A DNA stretch of 64,000 nucleotides from CAXBNB01 sp965267535 (GTDB taxonomy: Bacteria; Bacteroidota; Bacteroidia; Cytophagales; Cyclobacteriaceae), in contig OZ254082.1 in the NCBI GenBank assembly GCA_965267535.1, positions 868,001 through 932,000 of the forward strand. Direction: 5' to 3'. The notes beneath the pieces are model-generated. The model searched no databases and had not been told where the DNA came from. It saw only the letters and a list, made by a program, of their open reading frames with translations. The translations under genes were made by a program, and so were the position numbers. The first letter of the stretch is position 1, and the number at the start of each line of letters is the position of its first letter. Shown in pieces: positions 24,691 through 32,809 of the stretch.

Positions 24691-25596
24691 ATGAAATTAG
24701 CTGCGATAGATATAGGGTCGAATGCTGTGAGGCTACAAATTACCAATGTGATTAGCTACGGTGACAATACTACCTTTAAGAAATTACAATACATTCGTTT
24801 TCCATTACGATTAGGAGGCGATGTGTTTAGTATGCAGCAAATTGGTGAAGTGAAAACACGCCAGTTTGTGGAGTTGATGAAGGCTTTTAAAATTATGATA
24901 GACCTCTATGAAGTGGATGAGTACTATGCATGTGCTACGTCTGCTATGCGAGAGGCAGAAAACGGCCAACAACTCACTGAGCAGGTGAAAGATGAAGTGG
25001 GGCTCGATATCAATATTATATCCGGCGAGGCTGAAGCCGAAATGATCAACAGAGTAATTGCCTTTCAGTTAGACGAAGGGGATTATGTGCACATAGATGT
25101 GGGAGGGGGTAGTACCGAACTCAACCTATATAAAAACAAGGAAAAAGTAGCATCAAAGTCTTTTCCGATAGGTACGGTAAGAAAACTGGACTCGAAAAAG
25201 AAAGAATTGGCCTGGCAGGATTTGTATACCTGGCTGGACGGGTACATTACCGATACAGACGATAAAATAACAGCAATAGGCACAGGAGGCAACATCAACA
25301 AACTGTATGAACTGGCAGTGGGTATAGCAGATAAGCAAATGTCACTTAAGCAATTGAAAAGTACCCGCCTGATGCTTAAGGAACTGCCACTGGAGGAGCG
25401 CATGTACAAGTTGCAGCTCAATGCCGACAGGGCAGATGTGATTGTGCCCGCATCAGATATTTATATCAACGTGATGAAAAAAGCGGGTGCTACGAAAATA
25501 CTCGTGCCCGATGTAGGGCTGAAGGATGGCATTATGAATTACCTTTATGAAAAGAACCGATTTAGAAAAGGGCGGTTTTCGATCAAAAACTCCTAA
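24691..25596 (+). CDS. Ppx/GppA family phosphatase
   Basis: A 301-residue protein of the ASKHA fold, short form with only the two Ppx/GppA domains. Motifs: LAAIDIGSNAVRLQI at the start (phosphate loop 1), ATSAMREAENGQ, GEAEAEMINRVI, IDVGGGSTELNLY and GTGGNINKL. It degrades polyphosphate or hydrolyses the pentaphosphate of (p)ppGpp. The start at 24691 is chosen because it gives the conserved MKLAAIDIGSN beginning. The YihY gene begins 3 bp after its stop, indicating cotranscription. Confidence 0.88.
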   Translation: MKLAAIDIGSNAVRLQITNVISYGDNTTFKKLQYIRFPLRLGGDVFSMQQIGEVKTRQFVELMKAFKIMIDLYEVDEYYACATSAMREAENGQQLTEQVKDEVGLDINIISGEAEAEMINRVIAFQLDEGDYVHIDVGGGSTELNLYKNKEKVASKSFPIGTVRKLDSKKKELAWQDLYTWLDGYITDTDDKITAIGTGGNINKLYELAVGIADKQMSLKQLKSTRLMLKELPLEERMYKLQLNADRADVIVPASDIYINVMKKAGATKILVPDVGLKDGIMNYLYEKNRFRKGRFSIKNS

Positions 25597-25599
25597 GGC

Positions 25600-26931
25600 A
25601 TGAATATTCCTGTAATTCCCATCAAACAAACACTGGATTTTCTGAAGGTTGATATTTGGAAAATAAAAGGTAAGAAAGATGGCATGTCCCGCATTTACCG
25701 ATGGATAAAGATTTTCATCATTACGGGTAAAGAAATAGCCAAGGATAAAGTTTTTATCCAGGCATCCGCTCTCACCTACTTTTCTATCTTATCTATAGTA
25801 CCCGTCATAGCTACCATATTTGGTATATCCAAAGGCTTTGGGTTTGGAAAGGATATCAAGGGAGAACTGGGGAAGTTTTTCAAAGGACAGGAAACTATTT
25901 TGGAGCAGACATTTATTTATGCTCAGAATATGCTCGATAATGCTAAAGGAGGCTTGATTGCGGGAATTGGTATTGTTTTACTTATCTATGTTGTGATGCG
26001 TTTGCTCAACAACATCGAGGCAGCATTTAATACCATCTGGCATATCAGACATCCAAGGTCGTGGGTTAGGAAGTTTACAGATTACTTTGGCATTGTTGTA
26101 TTTGCCCCTATCCTTTTATTTGTTTCCAACAGTCTTACTGTTTTTATCAGGACTCAAATCACACAAATTACAAGAGATATAGAAGTGTTGGGTTTTATAG
26201 AACCCATAGTGATTTTCTTTCTCAGTATATCACCATACTTTGTTTTATGGATACTCTTTACTTTGGTGTATATGATTATGCCAAACACCAAAGTGAAATT
26301 TAAGTCTGCATTGATAGCCGGAGTAATTGCGGGTACTATTTTTCAAATTACCCAATGGGGCTTTATTACATTTCAGATTGGAGTATCGAACTATAATGCT
26401 ATTTACGGTAGTTTGGCAGCATTGCCATTGTTCCTGATTTTCACGCAGATAAGCTGGACCATAGTCTTTATAGGAGGCGAGATATCTTATGCACATCAAA
26501 ATGTAGACAGGTATGTACCCGATGACTCTGGAATGGAATTGAGCTACGAACGCAAACGAAAAACGGTGCTGCTTGTGATGTCTCTCATCGTCAAAAACTT
26601 TGAAAATGGAGGGGAGCCGCTAACCAAAGTAGAAGTGTCGGATCAGTTGCATGTGCCATATCGTTTTGTTGCCGATGTGATGAATGAATTGGTACATGCT
26701 GGTGTGCTTTTTCGCAGCAAAGTGAACCAAAAAGAGGTGGATGTATACTTGCCGGCTATAGACATTCATAAGATCACAGTGGCCTACGTTTTTGACAAGC
26801 TCGACAAAGATGGTTTGAATAGTATTTGTATGCAGGAAAATAAAGAGATGGGCAGAATCGACAAAGTAGTGGATCAGCTATCAGCCGAAATGCAACACTC
26901 CTCAGCCAATGTATTGGTGAAAGATTTGTGA
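25600..26931 (+). CDS. YihY/BrkB family inner-membrane protein
   Basis: A 443-residue membrane protein of the YihY (formerly RNase BN) family with six hydrophobic helices between about 45 and 300. Conserved parts: QASALTYFSILSIVPVIATIFGI, GIGIVLLIYVVMRLLNNIEAAFNTIWHI and YGSLAALPLFLIFTQISWTIVFIGGEISYA. The C-terminal 130 residues form a winged-helix-like domain (LTKVEVSDQLHVPYRFVADVMNELVHAGVLF) seen in longer members. Function is not established; the nuclease name is historical. It is coupled to ppx and followed by a toxin-antitoxin pair. Confidence 0.85.
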   Translation: MNIPVIPIKQTLDFLKVDIWKIKGKKDGMSRIYRWIKIFIITGKEIAKDKVFIQASALTYFSILSIVPVIATIFGISKGFGFGKDIKGELGKFFKGQETILEQTFIYAQNMLDNAKGGLIAGIGIVLLIYVVMRLLNNIEAAFNTIWHIRHPRSWVRKFTDYFGIVVFAPILLFVSNSLTVFIRTQITQITRDIEVLGFIEPIVIFFLSISPYFVLWILFTLVYMIMPNTKVKFKSALIAGVIAGTIFQITQWGFITFQIGVSNYNAIYGSLAALPLFLIFTQISWTIVFIGGEISYAHQNVDRYVPDDSGMELSYERKRKTVLLVMSLIVKNFENGGEPLTKVEVSDQLHVPYRFVADVMNELVHAGVLFRSKVNQKEVDVYLPAIDIHKITVAYVFDKLDKDGLNSICMQENKEMGRIDKVVDQLSAEMQHSSANVLVKDL

Positions 26932-26964
26932 TGTAAAACTTTTTTTTGTGGGGCACGTTGACTA

Positions 26965-26984
26965 ATTTGTTCATGTGAATAAAT
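26965..26984 (+). promoter_or_regulatory. candidate operator of the RES-Xre module
   Basis: ATTnnTTCAnnTGAAnnAAT is a 20-bp interrupted palindrome ending 11 bp before the antitoxin ATG. It overlaps a near-consensus -7 sequence (TAATTTG, 26963-26969). This is the expected layout for autorepression by a helix-turn-helix antitoxin. Confidence 0.5.
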
Positions 26985-26995
26985 AATTCGGTCAA

Positions 26996-27430
26996 ATGAG
27001 AGAATACAAAGAGGTAAGCGATCTGTTGCATGAGGAAGGCATTTTGCATGAGCCTGCAGAGAGCTATGTAGCGCTTATCGAAGTGTCAAGAAAAGGCCTT
27101 GATGCCGAAGGCCTTAGTTCACTTCAGGATTACCTTCGTATTTCCAAAACCGAAATCATCAAGCTCATGGATATGAGCACATCTACTTTTCAGCGAAGGC
27201 TGTCTTCCCAAAAGCTATCTCCCGCAGAGAGCGAGCATCTCATTCAGATTTATAAGCTCATTACCAAAGGGCTGCAGGTTTTTGGCGACAAGGAGCAGTT
27301 GCTCACATGGATAAAATCTGAAAATCAGGCACTGGGAGGCGTAGCTCCTCTGGATCTGATGCAGTCTCAGTTGGGCATTTATGAGGTGGAGCAGCAGCTG
27401 GGCAGGCTGGCATACGGCATATACGCATGA
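26996..27430 (+). CDS. Xre/MbcA/ParS-like antitoxin
   Basis: A 144-residue antitoxin of the type paired with RES toxins. The N-terminal two thirds form a helix-turn-helix (LQDYLRISKTEIIKLMDMSTSTFQRRLSSQKLSPAESEHLIQI). The C-terminus is the MbcA/ParS/DUF2384-type toxin-binding domain (ALGGVAPLDLMQSQLGIYEVEQQLGRLAYGI), where the tail plugs the toxin active site. It overlaps the toxin gene by 4 bp (ATGA), which keeps antitoxin translated first. Autorepression through the upstream palindrome is likely. Confidence 0.9.
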   Translation: MREYKEVSDLLHEEGILHEPAESYVALIEVSRKGLDAEGLSSLQDYLRISKTEIIKLMDMSTSTFQRRLSSQKLSPAESEHLIQIYKLITKGLQVFGDKEQLLTWIKSENQALGGVAPLDLMQSQLGIYEVEQQLGRLAYGIYA

Positions 27431-27924
27431 GGCTTTATCGCTTTGCACACAAGGATTATGTGAGCGACCTGACCGGAACGGGAGGTTTGTACTATTCTGG
27501 TCGATGGCATGAAAAAGGCACTCGTATAGTTTACTTTTCCGAAAATGTGGCCTTGGCCAAACTGGAAGTCTTAGCCAACACGCACTTTCTTCCCAAGACG
27601 TATTGTTTGCTTACTGCTGAGGTGCCAGATGATGCAGGTGTGTTTGCCATAGACGAATCGGTGTTGCCCGCGAACTGGGACAGTGTGCCTCCCGATGGAA
27701 ATATAAGTGCGTTTACCGAAAACTGGATTGCAGATGGGCAGCATTTGCTCATGAGAGTACCATCGGTACATAGTCCTGTAGAGTACAATTACCTTTTCAA
27801 TCCGCTACATCCTCAAGCAGATCTTTTGAAAGTGATCGGAATTGAACCTCATGATTTTGACAGGAGGTATAAAATAGGGGGAGAGGATGTGTCGACGATA
27901 CTCCGTAGAGCACTGAAAAAGTAG
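27427..27924 (+). CDS. RES domain toxin (NAD+-degrading)
   Basis: A 165-residue RES-domain protein of the ADP-ribosyltransferase-like fold. Characterised relatives (for example MbcT) break down NAD+. Motifs: MRLYRFAHKDY at the start, GLYYSGRWHEKGTRIVYFSENVALAKLEVLAN (with the conserved Arg, Tyr and Glu), and HSPVEYNYLFNPLHPQA with the conserved serine-containing segment. Length is complete for the family and no residue looks damaged. It follows its antitoxin with a 4-bp overlap and ends 2 bp from the convergent gene. Confidence 0.9.
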   Translation: MRLYRFAHKDYVSDLTGTGGLYYSGRWHEKGTRIVYFSENVALAKLEVLANTHFLPKTYCLLTAEVPDDAGVFAIDESVLPANWDSVPPDGNISAFTENWIADGQHLLMRVPSVHSPVEYNYLFNPLHPQADLLKVIGIEPHDFDRRYKIGGEDVSTILRRALKK

Positions 27925-27926
27925 GG

Positions 27927-28442
27927 TTACTTACTACGGGCTTTCATAGACCACCTAAAGGTAAAGTCGGCTACAACAGTGCCGTCTTTTAGTTTGCCAA
28001 TTGTATTTAAGTCTACCGTTAAGGCTTCTCCGGTGGCAATACATTTTTCCACTGCTTCTTTCACTTTGTTGCCATCCGGACAAGAGAAAATGGTTTTTCC
28101 TATGGCTTTTTTGGGAAAAGACGCCTTGAGGTCTACAATAATAAAAGCGATAGAAGGCGATTGCCCCTGGATGTGAAGAAGAACCAAAGCAGCCGTAGAC
28201 AGTTCTGCTGCCATGCTTTGCACAGCGAAATAAATGGATCGAAAGGGGTTTTTGTTTAGAAACTTATAGGGAATGGATGTGGTAGCCTGTTGGCTATCCA
28301 GACTCAGTAGTCGCATGCCTGCTATGCAGCCTGCAGGTACGTTCATAAGCATGTACCACCAAAATCGCCAGGGACTAAGTATGGAATCTCTGAGTTTACC
28401 CTGCGCTGGCGAAAGCGCTGCATCGTCATTCGTTTTTTTCAT
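27927..28442 (-). CDS. DUF4442 hotdog-fold protein
   Basis: A 171-residue protein of the DUF4442 family, a hotdog fold related to acyl-CoA thioesterases: LMNVPAGCIAGMRLLSLDSQQATTSIPYKFLNKNPFRSIYFAVQSMAAELSTAAL. It has no signal peptide. Substrate unknown; acyl-CoA or acyl-ACP is the family-based guess. The region just before the ATG carries a perfect 10-bp inverted repeat. The upstream leftward neighbour is the TMEM220-like gene, with 65 bp between. Confidence 0.78.
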   Translation of the reverse strand: MKKTNDDAALSPAQGKLRDSILSPWRFWWYMLMNVPAGCIAGMRLLSLDSQQATTSIPYKFLNKNPFRSIYFAVQSMAAELSTAALVLLHIQGQSPSIAFIIVDLKASFPKKAIGKTIFSCPDGNKVKEAVEKCIATGEALTVDLNTIGKLKDGTVVADFTFRWSMKARSK

Positions 28443-28445
28443 GGT

Positions 28446-28469
28446 ATTGGGTGTAGTTGTACACCCAAT
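28446..28469 (-). promoter_or_regulatory. 24-nt inverted repeat before the DUF4442 gene
   Basis: ATTGGGTGTA (28446-28455) and TACACCCAAT (28460-28469) are perfect 10-bp arms around a 4-nt spacer, 3 nt from the start codon of the leftward gene. It could be a repressor site or a hairpin covering the ribosome entry region. Confidence 0.55.
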
Positions 28470-28507
28470 TTAGCGATTTATCCGCAAGTAAAAAACTACC
28501 GGCTTTC

Positions 28508-28858
28508 TCAGGATTTTTTGTAAAGAAAAATAAGTGCCGCAAGCGCAATCCAAAGACCAAAAAATTCACGGCTTTCTTCCACATAGGGCTTGTCTACTTT
28601 CATGCTGGCCACTATTTCTTCGGGCTGTCCGATGGTAAACCAATCGTATACCCCCGGAATGTAAGTAATGCTGAAGAGCCCTCCTGCAATGATAAGACCC
28701 AATACTGTTTTTTTAAGCGCCATATCAGTGGCCGATAAAAAGAATACGAGTGAAACTATCCCATAGATAATGATCCAAAGCAGTGGATCGGGATCGTTGT
28801 ATTGTACTGCAGCAAAAACTAAAAAGAGTACGCCAAAGAATATTTTTGTGATTTTCAT
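28508..28858 (-). CDS. TMEM220-like small membrane protein
   Basis: A 116-residue protein with four hydrophobic segments and the family motif FAAVQYNDPDPLLWIIIYG near the start. It matches the TMEM220 (transmembrane family 220) type common in Bacteroidota. No function is known. It is encoded 65 bp upstream of the DUF4442 gene on the same strand and may be cotranscribed with it. A terminator-like hairpin lies 20 bp upstream of its start codon. Confidence 0.75.
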   Translation of the reverse strand: MKITKIFFGVLFLVFAAVQYNDPDPLLWIIIYGIVSLVFFLSATDMALKKTVLGLIIAGGLFSITYIPGVYDWFTIGQPEEIVASMKVDKPYVEESREFFGLWIALAALIFLYKKS

Positions 28859-28871
28859 AGTGGCGTAAAGG

Positions 28872-28899
28872 TAAAAAACCTCTCATAATTTTGAGAGGT
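28872..28899 (-). terminator. terminator-like hairpin in the TMEM220 leader
   Basis: ACCTCTCA (28878-28885) pairs with TGAGAGGT (28892-28899) around a 6-nt loop. On the minus strand it is followed by TTTTTTAC and then, about 20 nt later, the start codon. No leftward gene lies upstream, so it looks more like a leader attenuator than an end-of-gene terminator. Confidence 0.5.
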
Positions 28900-29072
28900 A
28901 GTTTGGCGTAAAAAACAACCTGATTTTGATCAGCTAAAAGTTAGGTAGAAAGACAGTGGGTAGGGTGTAGAGCGTTAAAAAACCATCTGTGTAAATAATG
29001 AAACATTGTCCGTGGTATTCGTTATTTTTACTAACACTCCTAAATATACTAGATATCAAACTCACCACACTT

Positions 29073-31949
29073 ATGAAAACGATCAATGGATTTTGTCAGC
29101 TCATGTTTGTGCTGGCCCTCTCGCTTTTAATTCCTGCATGTACACAGCAGGATAACGAAACCACGGAAGAAGGAAAACTGTCTATAGCCTATGAGAAATA
29201 CACACTGGATAATGGTTTGCAGGTTGTATTGCATCAGGATAAGTCTGACCCGATAGTATCTACGGCTATTATGTACCATGTGGGGTCTAACAGGGAGGTA
29301 CCGGGACGCACCGGTTTTGCTCACTTGTTTGAACACATGCTTTTTCAGGAATCTGAAAATGTAGGACAGGATGAGTTTTTTAGGAAAATTCAAGATGCCG
29401 GAGGTACACTCAATGGAGGTACCTGGCAGGATGGTACGGTGTACTATGAAATAGTACCCAAAAATGCTCTCGAGATGGTGCTTTGGCTTGAGTCGGATCG
29501 GATGGGATTTTTTATCAATACCGTAACAGAATCTGCATTTGCCAACCAGCAGGAAGTTGTACAAAACGAAAAGCGGCAAAGGGTGGATAATAACCCTTAT
29601 GGGCACACAAGCTATGTAATCGATAAAAACATTTTCCCGGAAGGGCATCCCTATAGCTGGCAAGTGATAGGAGAACTGGAAGACTTGAAAAATGCCACAG
29701 TTGACGATGTAAAGGAGTTTTATAAGAAGTTTTACGGTCCCAACAACGCTACACTGGTTTTGGCGGGCGATTTCGAAATAGAGGAAGCTAAAAAACTGGT
29801 AGAAAAATATTTTGGAGAAATAAAAAAAGGGCCTGAGATCCCTGAGCTGAAAGTACAAAATGTGTCGCTGGATAAAACCATACGGCTGTTTCATGAAGAC
29901 AACTTTGCCCGGGCAGCACAACTCAATATGGTTTGGCCTACAGTACATGAGTCGCATCCCGACAACTATGCATTGCAGTTTTTGGCACAGTTGCTTTCTC
30001 AGGGGAAAAAAGCTCCTTTGTATAAGGTGCTGGTAAAAGAAAAAGAGCTCACCTCATCTACCAGTGCATTTGTCAGAGCACTTGAAATTGCCGGAAAGTT
30101 TCGAGTCAGCATTACAGCCAATGAAGGGAAGAATCTGACAGAAGTAGAAAAAGCCATTCACGAAGCTTTTGCCTGGTTTGAACAGGAAGGAATTACTGAA
30201 AAGGATATAGAACGCGTGAAAGCCAGTCTGGAAACGGACTTTTACAACGGTATCAGCAGTGTGCTAAGTAAGTCATTTCAATTGGCCAGCTACAATGTTT
30301 TTTACGGCGATCCGGGATATATCTCAAAAGATATCGAAAACATACTCTCTGTTACCCGCGAAGATGTAATGCGGGTATACGAAAAGTATATAAAGGACAA
30401 GCCTTATGTAATTACCAGCTTTGTGCCCCAGGGGCAGTTGGAGTTGGCAGCAGAAAATTCCGAAAGGGCATCAGTAGTAGAAGAGGAAATTACAGAAAGC
30501 ACTGCGGATGAAGTTGCTGTGGAGTCGGCTGAAGAAATAGCAAAAACACCTTCAAGCATTGATCGAAGCAAAGAACCACCCAAGGGTCCAGATCCTGTAG
30601 TGGATATTCCCGAAAGCTGGAGTGGCAAGCTGGCCAATGGTATGGCAGTGTACGGTATAGAACAAGCAGAGCTGCCCCTGGTAGAATTCAATATTGTGCT
30701 GAAAGGAGGGCATTTGTTTGATTCGTTTGATAAAAACGGAGTTGCTAATCTGATGACTGACATTATGATGGAAGGCACAAAAAATAAAACTCCGGAGCAG
30801 TTGGAAGAGGAAATTGAGTTGCTTGGGGCAAGTATCAATATGTATACAGGCAGGGAGAGTATTACCATATCGGCCAATACCCTGGCGAGAAATTATGAAA
30901 AAACACTGGCTCTTGTGCAGGAAATCTTACTTGAGCCCCGATGGGATGAGGAAGAATTTGCACGAATAAAAACGAGGACAATCAACGGTATAAAGCGAAA
31001 CCTGGCCAATCCTAATGTGGTTGCAGGAGAGGTTTTCAACAAGCTCCTTTATGGCGAAGATCATATATTTTCTCAGCCCACATCGGGTACAGTAGCCTCT
31101 GTGGAGTCACTCACTATAGACGATCTCAAAGCGTATTACAACAAGTACTATTCCCCTACAGTGGCACGGTTTCATATAGTAGGCGATGTGAGTGAGAGCA
31201 AAGTACTGGCTTCACTGTCGGAGCTGGAGCAAAACTGGAAAGCCAGGGATGTGTCTGTTCCTACTTATGAAATAGCTGAACAACCCGAGCAGGCTGAGTT
31301 GTATTTTGTAGATATACCTAATGCCAAGCAATCGGTGATAAATATAGGGTATCTGGCAAAGAAGCGTACCGACGATGATTTCTTTGCTGCTACCGTAATG
31401 AATTACAAACTGGGAGGCTCATTCAATGGCAATGTGAATATGATTTTGAGAGAGGAAAAAGGGTATACTTATGGAGCTCGCACGTTTTTCAGGGGGTCTG
31501 AAATCGTAGGGCCTTTTGTAGCCACAGCTAGTGTCAGAACAAATGCTACGCTGGAGTCTGTACAGATTTTCAAAGAAGAAATGGAGAAATACCGAGAAGG
31601 AATAAGCGAAGAGGATTTGAAATTCACTAAAAATGCATTGCTAAAATCCAATGCAAGGAGGTTTGAGACTTATGGAGCACTATTGGATATGATTGAAACC
31701 ATGAGTGCTTATGGTTTATCTCCCGATTACATAGAAAAAGAGCAGGAAGTAATAAAAAATATGACTTTGGAGCAGCACAGGGAATTGGCGCAAAAGTACA
31801 TAGTACCAGATAAAATGATTTACCTGGTAGTGGGTGATGCTGCTACACAATTCGAACGCTTTGAAGGTACAGGATTTGACAAAGTGCAGTTGATTGACAA
31901 GGAAGCAAACGATGTGCAAATTCCTGTAGAGACTAGCCCTACGCTGTAA
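29073..31949 (+). CDS. M16 family metallopeptidase, two-domain lipoprotein
   Basis: A 958-residue exported zinc protease of the insulinase/pitrilysin family. A signal peptide ends in lipobox LIPAC. The first M16 domain has the inverted zinc motif HLFEH (84-88) and a downstream glutamate region (FANQQEVVQNEKRQRVDNNPYG). The second M16 domain starts near residue 530 (VVDIPESWSGKLANGMAVYGIEQAELPLVEFNI) and has lost the zinc motif, as usual for the non-catalytic half. An acidic linker (EEEITESTADEVAVESAEEIAKT) joins them. The start at 29073 is preferred over upstream codons because it gives a proper signal peptide. Confidence 0.9.
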   Translation: MKTINGFCQLMFVLALSLLIPACTQQDNETTEEGKLSIAYEKYTLDNGLQVVLHQDKSDPIVSTAIMYHVGSNREVPGRTGFAHLFEHMLFQESENVGQDEFFRKIQDAGGTLNGGTWQDGTVYYEIVPKNALEMVLWLESDRMGFFINTVTESAFANQQEVVQNEKRQRVDNNPYGHTSYVIDKNIFPEGHPYSWQVIGELEDLKNATVDDVKEFYKKFYGPNNATLVLAGDFEIEEAKKLVEKYFGEIKKGPEIPELKVQNVSLDKTIRLFHEDNFARAAQLNMVWPTVHESHPDNYALQFLAQLLSQGKKAPLYKVLVKEKELTSSTSAFVRALEIAGKFRVSITANEGKNLTEVEKAIHEAFAWFEQEGITEKDIERVKASLETDFYNGISSVLSKSFQLASYNVFYGDPGYISKDIENILSVTREDVMRVYEKYIKDKPYVITSFVPQGQLELAAENSERASVVEEEITESTADEVAVESAEEIAKTPSSIDRSKEPPKGPDPVVDIPESWSGKLANGMAVYGIEQAELPLVEFNIVLKGGHLFDSFDKNGVANLMTDIMMEGTKNKTPEQLEEEIELLGASINMYTGRESITISANTLARNYEKTLALVQEILLEPRWDEEEFARIKTRTINGIKRNLANPNVVAGEVFNKLLYGEDHIFSQPTSGTVASVESLTIDDLKAYYNKYYSPTVARFHIVGDVSESKVLASLSELEQNWKARDVSVPTYEIAEQPEQAELYFVDIPNAKQSVINIGYLAKKRTDDDFFAATVMNYKLGGSFNGNVNMILREEKGYTYGARTFFRGSEIVGPFVATASVRTNATLESVQIFKEEMEKYREGISEEDLKFTKNALLKSNARRFETYGALLDMIETMSAYGLSPDYIEKEQEVIKNMTLEQHRELAQKYIVPDKMIYLVVGDAATQFERFEGTGFDKVQLIDKEANDVQIPVETSPTL

Positions 31950-31969
31950 GTGTAGGCAAGGGAATAGGT

Positions 31970-32025
31970 AAACTGTCTTAGAAATGCCGGCATTAGCAAT
32001 GAGGTGTTTTTAAGGCAGTTTTTTT
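31970..32025 (+). terminator. intrinsic terminator after the M16 gene
   Basis: AAACTGTCTTA (31970-31980) pairs with TAAGGCAGTTT (32011-32021) with one wobble. The palindrome AATGCCGGCATT folds inside, and a run of T residues follows to 32025. Confidence 0.7.
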
Positions 32026-32092
32026 ATGCATAATTTGGAACAAATTCAGGGACAAACCGGTTAGTAGTAGCTTAAGAAAATACTATTAATAG

Positions 32093-32809
32093 ATGGAGAA
32101 AGATAAGAATATTGTGTGCGAAGACGGAGTGTGTAATTTGCCCGGTCAGGAAACTCAAGAGAATACAATGAGGCAAAAGGCTGTAGAAGATGGAACGCTT
32201 GTTTACTTCGGAGATCCTATGTGCTCGTGGTGTTGGGGTATAACCAACAGCCTGCGCCAACTCAAAGAAGAATACAAAGGCCGGTTGGGGTTTAGGCTGG
32301 TAATGGGAGGATTGCGGCCCGGAGGAGGCGACTTGTGGAACGATGAAATGAAAGCCTTTTTACGCGAGCATTGGGAACATGTGGCTCAGGCATCCGGCCA
32401 GCCGTTCAATTACGGGTTGCTGGATTGGGAAGAGTTCAATTACGATACAGAGCCGGCAGCCAGAGCTGTGCGGGTAGTCAGGGATATCGATAGCAGTAAA
32501 GAGCTGGATTTTTATGCAGCGGTACAGCATGCGTTTTATGTAGAAAACCATGACCCTAACCAATTGAGTTTTTACAAGCCTGTTTGTGAAAAACTGGAAA
32601 TACCGTTTGCAACCTTCCAATCCCTCTTTGAATCGGAAGGTTACAAGCAGCTGGTAAGGCAGGATTTTGCTTATGCCCAGCAAGTAGGAGTCAGAGGCTT
32701 CCCTACCGTAGCTCTACAGCAGGGAGACCAGCTTATAGCGATTGCCCGGGGATATGCCACATTCGAGCAGATGCGTAGCAAAGTGGAGGAGCTTATGCAT
32801 CTTGCCTGA
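32093..32809 (+). CDS. DsbA family thioredoxin-fold protein
   Basis: A 238-residue protein with the thioredoxin-type motif CSWCWG at 44-47 and the cis-proline loop VRGFPTVAL near 202. A helical insertion lies between, as in DsbA and FrnE-type oxidoreductases. There is no signal peptide, so it probably acts in the cytosol rather than as a periplasmic oxidase. The first 30 residues contain another Cys pair (CEDGVC) of unknown role. Its 3' end overlaps that of the convergent acyl-CoA oxidase-like gene by 17 bp. Confidence 0.82.
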   Translation: MEKDKNIVCEDGVCNLPGQETQENTMRQKAVEDGTLVYFGDPMCSWCWGITNSLRQLKEEYKGRLGFRLVMGGLRPGGGDLWNDEMKAFLREHWEHVAQASGQPFNYGLLDWEEFNYDTEPAARAVRVVRDIDSSKELDFYAAVQHAFYVENHDPNQLSFYKPVCEKLEIPFATFQSLFESEGYKQLVRQDFAYAQQVGVRGFPTVALQQGDQLIAIARGYATFEQMRSKVEELMHLA

